A DNA stretch of 64,000 nt from Flavobacterium sp. Its GTDB lineage: Bacteria; Bacteroidota; Bacteroidia; Flavobacteriales; Flavobacteriaceae. Where the stretch lies: contig NZ_JAGIAV010000006.1 of NCBI RefSeq assembly GCF_017744675.1, positions 1-64,000 of the forward strand, read 5' to 3'. Shown here piece by piece: positions 17,079 through 26,454 of the stretch; the stretch's first letter is position 1; each line of letters begins with the position of its first letter. The position numbers were made by a program, and so were the translations under genes. A model generated the notes under the pieces. It saw only the letters and a list, made by a program, of their open reading frames with translations. It ran no database searches and had not been told where the DNA came from.

Positions 17079-20000
17079 CTATGGTGAGCTCTGCCCTTTA
17101 TTTTTAATATATTCAGTTGGTGTGATACCGTACATTTTTTTGAATTCTCGACTAAAGTATTTTACATCATTAAACCCAACTTGCAATGCTACGGTTAAGG
17201 TCGATGTTTCTCCTTTTTGGAACAATTCTACAGCATGTTTTAAGCGTTGGTTTTTAATGAATTCATTCAAGGAAAGATTGGTAAGAGCACTGAATTTCTT
17301 ATACAAAACAGATTTACTCATTCCAATTTCAGTGGTAATAAATCCTAAATCTAAATTTGCGTTTCCAATATTGTTCTCAACGATTTGTTGCAGTTTTTGA
17401 AGAAAAATTTCGTCTTGCGAAGATTCAGTAGTGGTTATGATTGGCAGTTTTAAAATCTGCTCACTGTATTTCTTTTGCAATGCTGCCTTTAAGGAAAGCA
17501 AATTCTTAATATTCAATTGTAGAATTTGATCACTGAAGGGTTTAGTTACATATACATCAGCACCTTGCTGTAAACCTTGGACTTGATGAACTGATGCAGA
17601 TTTTGCAGTGAGCAAAATCACAGGAATATGTGAGGTGCGAACATCTGTCTTGATTTTTTCGCAAAGCTCTAGTCCATCCATAATCGGCATCATGACATCA
17701 CTAATGATAAGATCTGGCATGATTTGAAGTGCTGTTTTCCAGCCTTCTAATCCGTTTTCACTTTCATATACATGATAATTTACTTCGAGAGACTGTTTGA
17801 TAAAATCTCTTACTTCATCATTATCTTCAACAATTAGTATGGTGGCTGTTTTATCTTTGTTTTCTTCTGTTTGATTCTCAATAAAGCTATCAGCTCCTAT
17901 ATCTTCAGTTTCTTCAATAACTATATTTTCAATTTTCGGTATTGGCGTGATATCAACTTCTTTTAGGTGATTTTTACCCAATTGCAATTCAACTGCAAAT
18001 GTTGTTTTTCCTTCTTTTTCTTCAGATGCAGGTTTGCTCTTTACACTGATTTTTCCTTTATGAAGTTCAATTAGACTTTTAGTTAGTGCTAACCCAATTC
18101 CGGTTCCCATGTTTTGATCTGCCTGATAAAAATTTGTAAATATGGCGTCAAGATTATGGATTGCGATGCCTTTGCCGTTATCGGTGACGGTAATTTTTAC
18201 TTTTTGTTTTTTCAATACGATTTTTAATTGTATTGCGCCTCCATTTGGCGTAAACTTGAATGCATTTGACAATAGGTTGAAAAACACTTTTTCCATTTGG
18301 TCTTTATCAAAATAAACCAAAATTTCAGGATCACTGCTTTTAAAAGTATACTCTATATTTTTTGCTTCGGCAAGCGTTTGAAAGCTTCCGTAAATTGCTT
18401 TTAAATTGCTAACCAGATCTTCTTCGGAAAAATAAAGACGCATATTTCCAGATTCCGCTTTTCTAAAATCCAACAATTCATTTACCAAGCGATACAGTCT
18501 TTCGGTATTATTTTTTATACTTAGCGCATATTTTTTTGCTGGCGTGTTTTCAGCAGTTAATTTCTCTAGTTTTTCAATTGGCCCTAAAATCAGCGTTAAT
18601 GGCGTTCTGATTTCATGCGAGACATTGGTGAAAAAATCAAGTTTCATTTTTTCAAAATGAAGTTCTTGTTTTAGTTCCGTTCTTGCTTTTAAGAACTTCA
18701 TAATATAATAAGTGATAATAAAAGCAGTGGCAAAATAAATGAGATAGGCCCACCAAGTTTTCCAGATTGGAGGAAGCACTTCGATAGTGATTTGTTTGAC
18801 TTCTTTATTCCATACTCCATCATTGTTGGCGGATTTCACTAAAAAATGATAATCTCCAGCAGGCAAATTAGTGTAGGTTGCAGAAGGAATGTCAACATAA
18901 TTCCAATTTTTTTCAAAACCTTCAAGGATATAAGCGTACTTGTTTTTGTTTGATTTTATGAAATTTAATGCCGAGAATTCAATTGTAAAAATGTTTTGAT
19001 TATGATCAAAAGTAAGCGTCTCAGTAAAGTTGATGTCATTTTTTAATAGACCGCTTTCGTCTCCAACTTTAATAGGGATATTGAATAATTTAAGATTCGA
19101 TAGGACAGTGGCTGGCGGAAATGCATTTCGCTCAATTCTCTGCGGATTAAAACTAATCAATCCATTGTAAGTGCCAAAGAAGATTTGTCCCTGACTGTCA
19201 TTTAGTACAGAGTTGGTATTGAATTGATTATCTGGAAGACCATCAAGAATATTGAAACTTCTGAATGAATTTGTAGCTCTATTAAATTTTATCAACCCAT
19301 TATCAGTGCTTATCCATAAGTTGGTATCATTGTCTTCCGTTACAGCCAATACATTATCGCTGGATAAGCCATTATTCACATCAAAAGTTTTGAAAGTATT
19401 GTTTTTCAGATTAATCAATGCTAATCCGTGATGATAGCTTCCAATCCACATTAGCCCTTGGCTGTCTTCAAAAAAACAGTTTATATCATATTCAAACTGT
19501 TTGCCTTCATTATTTTTAAAGTGTTTGTATTGAAGCTTAGCATTTTGGTAAATATGAATTCCTGTTGGACCGCCTATCCAAATATTTCCTTTTTTATCTT
19601 CATAAAGCGCGTTGATCGATTTATTTAAAAAGGTTTTTCCATTAGTTGCAGAAAAACTAAATTTTTGTTGCGCGATATCATAAATATTCAAACCAATATC
19701 AGTGCCTATAAATAGTTTGTTTTGTCTGTTTACAAGCAAACAATTAACATTATCAGATACAAGACTATTATTGTCGCCCGAATTTTGTTTATAGATTTTG
19801 AAGCTAGATGTTTTAAGATCAAAGAAATTTAATCCTCCAAGACCTGTACCAATCCAAATATTTTGGTTTTTGTCAATGACTATAGACTTTACCAAATTTG
19901 AACTTAAGCTGTTCTTGTCGTTGATGTTGTTTTTATAGATTGTAAACTGCTGGGTTTTTCTGTTGAAATAGTTTAGTCCGCCTGCTTCAGTGCCAATCCA

Positions 20001-21128
20001 TAGATTCTGATTTTTATCTTCAACTATTGTGCTTATTATATTACTGCTAAGGCTGTTTTTGTCAATTTTGTTCTGATAAACAGTAAAAGGCGTATTGACA
20101 GAATAAACAACATTTACGCCTCCAAAGTAGGTGCCAATCCAAACTGAGCCATTTTTATCCTGAAAAATATCATAAATAGAATTTTGGCTTAAACTATTAG
20201 AATTAATTGGATCATGCTGGTAATTGATAAAATGATGCGTATACGGATTTAAAATCGATAAACCATCTTGCGTACCAATCCAAAGTGATCCGTTTTTGTG
20301 TCGTAAAATTTTGCGGACATTATTGTTTACCAATGAATTTTTGTCATTGATGTCTTTTATGAAATGTATTAGTTTTGAAGTCTTTTTATCAAAAAGATAA
20401 ACACCATTTTTTCGAGTTCCAATCCAATATTTGAGGCTTTCATCCTGAACAATTGTCGTTATTAATCCAATATTTTCATCTTTTTTAAATATGGAATTGA
20501 AATGACGTTTGATATGAAGCTTTTTGCCTTCAAAAAAAAGTTCAAATAAACCATCTGAAGTTCCAACCCAAATATGATGCTGATTGTCCTCAAAGAGCTC
20601 TGATATTTGTAACTTGTTTTGGCTGATTTTGATAGCAATAAACTCTTTACTATTTGAGCCTCTAAACAATAGTTTAGTTAATGTTCCAACCCATAAGTTG
20701 TCTTTAGAATCTTTTAAAACGCGTACAACATTTTCTTTTCGAGAAATAATACTTTCAAAAGAATTATCTTCAGAATGATATAAATCCAACCCATCAGAAA
20801 CAACAAGCATTGTTTTGTTTGAATCTAATTCCAGTTTTTTGATAAAGTCATTAGAAGATATGCTTTTTTTATTGGCAGGATCATTTTTAAAAACTTTGAA
20901 TGTACGTCCATCATATCGATTTAGACCATACTTGGTTCCTAGCCAAATGAAACCGGCAGAATCTTGAGCAATTGATAAAACAGAATTATTCGAAAGCCCA
21001 TTGGTCACATCAAGATGATTGAATGATATGGGTTTTGCCTGAGCATTGCTTTTTGAAGTTGTAAAAAATAAACCCCAAACGCAAATCTGTAAAAAGAGAA
21101 ATACCCGATTATGAGTTTTAAAAGGCAT
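17079..21128 (-). CDS. Hybrid two-component system regulator (HTCS) of the glycosaminoglycan locus
   Basis: 1349 residues. Signal peptide about 1-29 (SNAQA). Two propellers built from Reg_prop repeats fill about 35-680 (many WIGT motifs), followed by a Y_Y_Y domain (about 725-785) and one membrane helix (about 790-812). The kinase has SHEIRTP with H838, N-box NLLSNAFKFTP and G-box GTGIGLAL. The receiver has D1102, phospho-acceptor D1144 (IISDVMMP) and K1196. An AraC-type DNA-binding domain ends the protein (about 1255-1345, VGFNDVKYFSREFKKMYGITPTEY). In Bacteroidota such one-protein systems sense oligosaccharides in the periplasm and activate a nearby utilization locus. It is divergent from the sulfatase at 21448. 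Three repeat-pair promoters in the locus are its likely targets. Confidence 0.96.
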   Translation of the reverse strand: MPFKTHNRVFLFLQICVWGLFFTTSKSNAQAKPISFNHLDVTNGLSNNSVLSIAQDSAGFIWLGTKYGLNRYDGRTFKVFKNDPANKKSISSNDFIKKLELDSNKTMLVVSDGLDLYHSEDNSFESIISRKENVVRVLKDSKDNLWVGTLTKLLFRGSNSKEFIAIKISQNKLQISELFEDNQHHIWVGTSDGLFELFFEGKKLHIKRHFNSIFKKDENIGLITTIVQDESLKYWIGTRKNGVYLFDKKTSKLIHFIKDINDKNSLVNNNVRKILRHKNGSLWIGTQDGLSILNPYTHHFINYQHDPINSNSLSQNSIYDIFQDKNGSVWIGTYFGGVNVVYSVNTPFTVYQNKIDKNSLSSNIISTIVEDKNQNLWIGTEAGGLNYFNRKTQQFTIYKNNINDKNSLSSNLVKSIVIDKNQNIWIGTGLGGLNFFDLKTSSFKIYKQNSGDNNSLVSDNVNCLLVNRQNKLFIGTDIGLNIYDIAQQKFSFSATNGKTFLNKSINALYEDKKGNIWIGGPTGIHIYQNAKLQYKHFKNNEGKQFEYDINCFFEDSQGLMWIGSYHHGLALINLKNNTFKTFDVNNGLSSDNVLAVTEDNDTNLWISTDNGLIKFNRATNSFRSFNILDGLPDNQFNTNSVLNDSQGQIFFGTYNGLISFNPQRIERNAFPPATVLSNLKLFNIPIKVGDESGLLKNDINFTETLTFDHNQNIFTIEFSALNFIKSNKNKYAYILEGFEKNWNYVDIPSATYTNLPAGDYHFLVKSANNDGVWNKEVKQITIEVLPPIWKTWWAYLIYFATAFIITYYIMKFLKARTELKQELHFEKMKLDFFTNVSHEIRTPLTLILGPIEKLEKLTAENTPAKKYALSIKNNTERLYRLVNELLDFRKAESGNMRLYFSEEDLVSNLKAIYGSFQTLAEAKNIEYTFKSSDPEILVYFDKDQMEKVFFNLLSNAFKFTPNGGAIQLKIVLKKQKVKITVTDNGKGIAIHNLDAIFTNFYQADQNMGTGIGLALTKSLIELHKGKISVKSKPASEEKEGKTTFAVELQLGKNHLKEVDITPIPKIENIVIEETEDIGADSFIENQTEENKDKTATILIVEDNDEVRDFIKQSLEVNYHVYESENGLEGWKTALQIMPDLIISDVMMPIMDGLELCEKIKTDVRTSHIPVILLTAKSASVHQVQGLQQGADVYVTKPFSDQILQLNIKNLLSLKAALQKKYSEQILKLPIITTTESSQDEIFLQKLQQIVENNIGNANLDLGFITTEIGMSKSVLYKKFSALTNLSLNEFIKNQRLKHAVELFQKGETSTLTVALQVGFNDVKYFSREFKKMYGITPTEYIKNKGQSSP

Positions 21129-21354
21129 TGGAATCTTTTTTTGATTAATATAATTGAGTATCGAATTGATACTGTTAAAATATTTGAGTTTTTTAGTTAA
21201 AATGTAGATTAAATTATGAAGGGGAAAATTAATCTGTTAGGATTGTAATTATTCGTCAAAAATAATAAAATGATTGAACGGTGCAATATAATTAAAATCA
21301 ATTTTTTTTAGATGAATAGTTGCAGTACAGGAATATATAAGGCTGAAGTATATA

Positions 21355-21422
21355 CAAAGGAATATTTTAATCCATAAAAGGATGAAAATACTCTTTCGAA
21401 AGAATGGTCGAAAGTAAATTTG
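21355..21422 (+). promoter_or_regulatory. Candidate HTCS operator and promoter, site 1 (first sulfatase)
   Basis: Direct repeats CAAAGGAATATTTTAATCCA (21355-21374) and AAAAGGATGAAAATACTCTT (21376-21395) are offset by exactly 21 bp. The -7 box TAAATTTG is at 21415-21422, 39 bp from the start of the second repeat, with no TTTG at -33. The sulfatase ATG follows at 21448. The same arrangement occurs at 23078 and 40440. The rest of the 319-bp gap (21129-21447) shows a small dyad AGTATC-5-GATACT at 21157-21173 and nothing else clear. Confidence 0.7.
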
Positions 21423-21447
21423 ATTCATCAAATAATTTCAGAATATA

Positions 21448-22998
21448 ATGCTAAAAAAGATGAAGAAGATAAATTTCACTTGTTGTATATTTCTTATGTT
21501 GTTTTTGGGATCATGCTCGCCAAAAAAGAAAGAACAGACCTCGAAATTGCCAAATGTGATATTCATTTATGTAGATGATTTGGGTTATGGCGATTTAAGC
21601 TGTTATGGAGCAACTGCTGTAAAAACTCCAAATGTAGATGCTCTTGCTACTGGCGGCATTCAGTTTACAGATGCACATTGCACGGCTTCAACATGTACAC
21701 CATCGAGATTCTCATTGCTTACAGGAAGCTATGCTTTTAGAAATAAAGCAGCCATTTTGCAAGGAGATGCTCCTCTTATTATTGATCCTGATAAAGAAAC
21801 TATTGCTGATATGTTTAAAAATGCGGGATACTCAACCGCCGTAATCGGGAAGTGGCATCTCGGTTTAGGAAATGGAAAACCTGATTGGAATAAAGAAATC
21901 AAACCAGGACCACTAGAAATAGGTTTTGATTACAGTTTTTTAATTCCTGCAACGCCAGATCGTGTACCGACAGTATTTGTAGAAAATCATACTGTAGTTA
22001 ATAGAGATGCTAATGATCCTATAAAAGTGAATTATGATAAAAGGATAGGCACTGATCCTATTGGTGGAGAAGACGAAGAGATTTTGAAAATGCTTGCCGA
22101 TGCGCAGCATAGCGGTACTGTTATTAATGGAATAAGTAGAATAGGCTATATGAGTGGGGGACATAATGCCTATTGGAAAGACGAAGAATTTCCAAATGTA
22201 TTAACCAATAAGGCAACCAATTTTATTGCAAGCCACACCCAAAAACCGTTTTTCTTATACTTTGCGCTGCCTGATATTCATGTACCGCGCGCTCCTAACC
22301 AAAGATTTGTCGGAAGCACAAACATGGGGCCTAGAGGCGATGCTATTGTTCAGATGGATTGGGTAACGGGGCAGATTATGAAAAAACTCAATGAACTTAA
22401 GATTGCTGATAATACTATTATAGTTTTCAGCAGCGATAACGGTCCTGTTTTAGATGATGGGTATGCCGATCAAGCATTGACCAATATTGGAAATCATAAA
22501 CCGTCAGGAAAGTTCAAAGGTGGAAAATACAGCGCCTATGAAGCGGGAACTCGGGTGCCGACTATTGTTTATTGGCCTAATAAAATCAGACCAGCAAAAA
22601 ACGATGCCTTGATTAGTCAGGTTGATTTCTTTGCTTCTTTTGCCAAATTGATAGGAGCAAAAATTAATCATAAAGAAACGGCCGTTGATAGTTTTGATAT
22701 GCTTGATGCTTTATTAGGGAAAAGCAATAAAGGACGTCAATATTTAATAGAGGAAGCTTTTACGATGAGCATCAGAAAAGGGAATTGGAAATATATTGCT
22801 CCAAAGATGCAACAACCGCCTTTATGGCTCCTTAATAAAAATGTAGATTCAGGCTTGCAACAACAGCCACAACTTTATGATTTGGATAAAGATCCGGAGG
22901 AAGAACACAATCTAGCCACCCAAATGCCTGAAAAAACAAAAACTCTAGCTATTGAATTGGCTGCAATTATGAAAGCTCCCAATCGGAATATGAAATAA
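21448..22998 (+). CDS. Sulfatase lipoprotein, family S1 (arylsulfatase type)
   Basis: 516 residues. A lipobox ends at C23 (LFLGSC), so the mature protein is probably a lipoprotein of the cell envelope. Metal-site motif YVDDLGYGD (41-49). C83-T-P-S-R87 is the Cys-type sulfatase signature in which the Cys is oxidized to formylglycine. IGKWHLG and FSSDNGP are further active-site motifs. It would remove sulfate esters from glycosaminoglycan oligosaccharides; GalNAc-6-sulfate is possible but the position cannot be read. The maturase needed for Cys oxidation is not encoded in this window. It lies under its own repeat-pair promoter, just upstream of susC. Confidence 0.93.
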   Translation: MLKKMKKINFTCCIFLMLFLGSCSPKKKEQTSKLPNVIFIYVDDLGYGDLSCYGATAVKTPNVDALATGGIQFTDAHCTASTCTPSRFSLLTGSYAFRNKAAILQGDAPLIIDPDKETIADMFKNAGYSTAVIGKWHLGLGNGKPDWNKEIKPGPLEIGFDYSFLIPATPDRVPTVFVENHTVVNRDANDPIKVNYDKRIGTDPIGGEDEEILKMLADAQHSGTVINGISRIGYMSGGHNAYWKDEEFPNVLTNKATNFIASHTQKPFFLYFALPDIHVPRAPNQRFVGSTNMGPRGDAIVQMDWVTGQIMKKLNELKIADNTIIVFSSDNGPVLDDGYADQALTNIGNHKPSGKFKGGKYSAYEAGTRVPTIVYWPNKIRPAKNDALISQVDFFASFAKLIGAKINHKETAVDSFDMLDALLGKSNKGRQYLIEEAFTMSIRKGNWKYIAPKMQQPPLWLLNKNVDSGLQQQPQLYDLDKDPEEEHNLATQMPEKTKTLAIELAAIMKAPNRNMK

Positions 22999-23077
22999 AT
23001 GGACCAAAAATCATTTGATGAGTGTCGGATTAAAAATAAAAACGTCGAAAAAGTGTGATGTGGGCTGAGACCCTGTA

Positions 23078-23146
23078 AAAAGGAAGATTTTAACCCTCAA
23101 AAGGAAAATTATCACCCTTTTAAAGAACCAAATCGAGGTAAATTTG
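23078..23146 (+). promoter_or_regulatory. Candidate HTCS operator and promoter, site 2 (susC)
   Basis: AAAAGGAAGATTTTAACCCT (23078-23097) and AAAAGGAAAATTATCACCCT (23099-23118) are offset by 21 bp. The -7 box TAAATTTG is at 23139-23146, 40 bp from the start of the second repeat. Downstream, in the presumed 5' untranslated region, the perfect palindrome GAAAACGTTTTC occurs at 23163-23174 and could be a second control site. The susC ATG is at 23236. Confidence 0.75.
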
Positions 23147-23235
23147 AAAAATGATTTTGAAAAGAAAACGTTTTCGCAATCGATACAAACATGACAAAAC
23201 TAAACTAACTTTAACCAAAACTAAATTTAAGAATT

Positions 23236-26200
23236 ATGAAAAAATTGAATTTAAAATACCAGCCTTCTCAAAAGGTTTTAAGACATTTATTTGTTGGTAT
23301 TTGTTTGATCATTATTCCGTTTTTCGCACAGGCACAGGATAAAAGAACTATTTCGGGAGTTGTTGTAGACGACAAGAAAGATCCTCTTCCTGGTGTAACA
23401 ATTACAGTAAAAGGAACTAAAGAGGCCACATTAACAGATTATACAGGACAATATAGCATAAAAGTAGAATCAAAAGACCAATTGATTTTTACTTATATAG
23501 GTTTTGAGACTTCTACCGTAGCTGTTGGGGATAAAAAGAATATAAATGTTACATTAAAGTCATCGACAAGCAATTTGGATGAAATTGTGGTAATTGGATA
23601 CGGTACTGTTAAAAGAAAAGATTTGACAGGCGCTGTTGGCAGCGTAAACATGTCAGATTTAAATAAAACGCCAGTTCGCTCTTTTGATGATGCATTGGCA
23701 GGTCGTGTTGCTGGTGTTCAAGTAACTTCAGCAGACGGAATGCCAGGTGCCGGCACCAATATCGTTATTAGAGGTAACAACTCAGTAACACAGGCTAATA
23801 GCCCTTTATATGTTATTGATGGGTTTTTGGTTGAAGGTGGAAATAACAACATAATCAACCCTGAGGATATTGCTTCGATAGACGTTTTAAAAGACGCTTC
23901 GGCAACTGCGATCTATGGTGCAAGAGGAGCTAATGGAGTTATTGTAATTCAAACTAAAAGAGGTAAACAAGGAAAACCGGTTTTCTCTTTTTCAAGTTCA
24001 ATCGGTGTGCAGCAAATTGCAAATAAGATGGACATGATGAGTACGTACGAGTTTGTGAAGTACCAATTAGAACTCAATCCGCTTGCGACTTCAAATCCAA
24101 AATCACCAACTGAAATCTATCTTACAGATCCAAATAGAACTTTAGAAAGTTACAGAAACGAAGGAAGTACAGATTGGCAAGATTTGTCAACTCGTGTGGC
24201 TTTGTTCACAAAGAATGATCTTTCGGTAACAGGGGGAACAAAAAAATTAAAATATGCTGTTAGCGGTTCAGCTACTGATCAAGACGGTATTTTATTGAAT
24301 TCAAATTATACAAGATACCAAGGGCGTATTAATGCCGATTATCAATTTACAGATAAACTTAAAATCGGAATTAATTCAAATTACAGTTACTTGAAACAAA
24401 CCGGTATCGATCCAAGTGCAGCAATTTATAATGGTTCAGCCAACGTAATGGTTTCAGTTTGGGGAATGCGCCCATATTCTCCTAATGTGGCAAATCCTGA
24501 GGATGAATTTATAGACCCAAACCTTAATTCTGGATTTGATTTAAGGGTAAATCCTGTGATCAACCTTAAGAACACTTATAATGTGACTACTACCAATAAC
24601 TTCTCAATTAATGGTTATTTGGAGTATCTATTTACCAAAGAATTGAAATTAAGATCAACAGTAGGATATGTTGACAATAAATCTGAGAAAGATGAATTCT
24701 ATAACTCCTATACTACTCTAGGACGTCCAGGAAGTGCTTCTGGTGTTAATGGAAAAATGATGAATAATAATTATACTAACTTCTTGAATGAAAACACTTT
24801 AACTTGGGATAAGAAAATACAAAAGCATCACTTTGTTGTTCTAGGAGGATTTACAATCCAAAAGCAAGAAAGTGAGTCTTATGGAAAAGCCGCTAACAAA
24901 ATTCCAGTTGCTAATGAGGATTTGAGATTCGATTCGCTTGATTCGGGTACAGCTTTAAGAATTGATCCGGGTAATTCAGTTTGGACAATGGCTTCGTTTT
25001 TAGGTAGAGTAAACTACGATTATGCATCTAAGTATTTTGTAACAGCATCCTACCGAGCAGATGGTTCTTCTAAGTTTCCTTCAGAAAATCATTGGGGATA
25101 TTTCCCTTCTGGTGCGCTTTCTTGGAAATTCAGCGAAGAGAAGTTCTTAAAAAACAAAGTTTTATCTGAAGGTAAATTGCGTACAAGCTACGGACAGACT
25201 GGTAATAACCGAGTAGGCGATTTCGATTATCTTACTACTTATTATGATCCAAACAACCCATTTTATGGCACGTACGTATTTGACAATAATTATGTGACAG
25301 GTGCAACGCCTCAAAAATTGGGGAATTCTCAGTTAAAATGGGAAACGACTGAACAATTTGACGCAGGTATTGATTTAGGATTCTTAAAACAAAGAATCGT
25401 TTTCTCTGCAGATGTTTATAAAAAAACGACTAAAGATTTGTTATTGAGAACAAACCTTCCATTGTCTTCTGGTTTTACAACAGCGTTTAAAAATATCGGT
25501 AGTGTAGAAAACAAAGGTTTGGAATTGTCATTGACTACTCAAAACATCATTACGAAAGATTTTACTTGGACAACTAGTGCGAATATCTCCTTTAACAGAA
25601 ATAAATTATTAGCCTTAGCAGAAGGACAAAACAACTTAGAATCTATTATTAATTGGGATACAGAATATAAAGGAGTAAGTGCCTATAATGCCGTAGTAGG
25701 ACAGCCTTTAGGACAAATGTATGGATTTGAATATGCAGGAACTTACAAATATTCTGATTTCACAGGAAGCGGAACAGCGGCTGATCCTTACAAATTAAAA
25801 ACAGGTATTGCTAATAATGGAAATGTAAATGTACAGCCTGGAGACGTTAAATATGTAGATCAAAATGGAGATGGGACAATCACTGCTAAGGATTATACTA
25901 AAATCGGAAATGGAAATCCTTTAAATATTGGTGGATTTACAAATAATTTCACGTACAAAAACTTCGATTTGAACATTTTCTTTCAATGGTCATATGGTAA
26001 CGATATTATGAATGCGAACCGAATTTTATTTGATGGAAATCAAATGGGAGCGGGAGCAGGTCGTGAAGGTTTAAATCAATTTGCTAGCTATCAAGATCGT
26101 TGGACTCCAGAAAATCCAAACTCTGATATTGTAAGAACAAAAGGTTATGTAGGAACGCCTGTGGGATATTCGTCGAGAATAGTGGAAGACGGTTCTTATT

Positions 26201-26433
26201 TGAGATTGAAAAACGTGGCGCTTGGATATAATTTTGACAAAAAACTTATAGAAAAAATGCATCTTAAATCGATGAGATTTGCATTATCAGCATCAAATTT
26301 ATATACATGGACTAAGTACAGCGGTTCTGACCCAGAGGTTAATACCTATAACTCAGCTTTGACACCTGGTTTTGATTATTCTTCTTATCCGAGAGCACGT
26401 ACGGTATTTTTTACTACAAACATTTCCTTCTAA
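23236..26433 (+). CDS. SusC-type TonB-dependent outer-membrane transporter
   Basis: 1065 residues. Signal peptide ending FFAQAQ (about 1-33). Carboxypeptidase-regulatory-like domain about 36-115 (ISGVVVDDKKDPLPGVTI). A TonB-box-like segment, LDEIVVIGYGTVKRKDLTGAV, then the plug with DVLKDASATAIYGARGANGVI, the SusC hallmark, then a beta-barrel to the C-terminal FTTNISF. With SusD it imports oligosaccharides released at the cell surface, here probably glycosaminoglycan fragments judged by the neighbours. susD starts 21 bp downstream. Confidence 0.97.
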   Translation: MKKLNLKYQPSQKVLRHLFVGICLIIIPFFAQAQDKRTISGVVVDDKKDPLPGVTITVKGTKEATLTDYTGQYSIKVESKDQLIFTYIGFETSTVAVGDKKNINVTLKSSTSNLDEIVVIGYGTVKRKDLTGAVGSVNMSDLNKTPVRSFDDALAGRVAGVQVTSADGMPGAGTNIVIRGNNSVTQANSPLYVIDGFLVEGGNNNIINPEDIASIDVLKDASATAIYGARGANGVIVIQTKRGKQGKPVFSFSSSIGVQQIANKMDMMSTYEFVKYQLELNPLATSNPKSPTEIYLTDPNRTLESYRNEGSTDWQDLSTRVALFTKNDLSVTGGTKKLKYAVSGSATDQDGILLNSNYTRYQGRINADYQFTDKLKIGINSNYSYLKQTGIDPSAAIYNGSANVMVSVWGMRPYSPNVANPEDEFIDPNLNSGFDLRVNPVINLKNTYNVTTTNNFSINGYLEYLFTKELKLRSTVGYVDNKSEKDEFYNSYTTLGRPGSASGVNGKMMNNNYTNFLNENTLTWDKKIQKHHFVVLGGFTIQKQESESYGKAANKIPVANEDLRFDSLDSGTALRIDPGNSVWTMASFLGRVNYDYASKYFVTASYRADGSSKFPSENHWGYFPSGALSWKFSEEKFLKNKVLSEGKLRTSYGQTGNNRVGDFDYLTTYYDPNNPFYGTYVFDNNYVTGATPQKLGNSQLKWETTEQFDAGIDLGFLKQRIVFSADVYKKTTKDLLLRTNLPLSSGFTTAFKNIGSVENKGLELSLTTQNIITKDFTWTTSANISFNRNKLLALAEGQNNLESIINWDTEYKGVSAYNAVVGQPLGQMYGFEYAGTYKYSDFTGSGTAADPYKLKTGIANNGNVNVQPGDVKYVDQNGDGTITAKDYTKIGNGNPLNIGGFTNNFTYKNFDLNIFFQWSYGNDIMNANRILFDGNQMGAGAGREGLNQFASYQDRWTPENPNSDIVRTKGYVGTPVGYSSRIVEDGSYLRLKNVALGYNFDKKLIEKMHLKSMRFALSASNLYTWTKYSGSDPEVNTYNSALTPGFDYSSYPRARTVFFTTNISF

Positions 26434-26454
26434 CAACATTAATTTACTTTCAAA

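Noticed and set aside
17059..17400. Plus-strand open frame of 113 codons
   Set aside because: It lies antisense to the DNA-binding end of the hybrid regulator, whose motifs are unambiguous.
21249..21431. 60-codon minus-strand frame before the first sulfatase
   Set aside because: It overlaps the repeat-pair promoter and has no recognisable sequence pattern.
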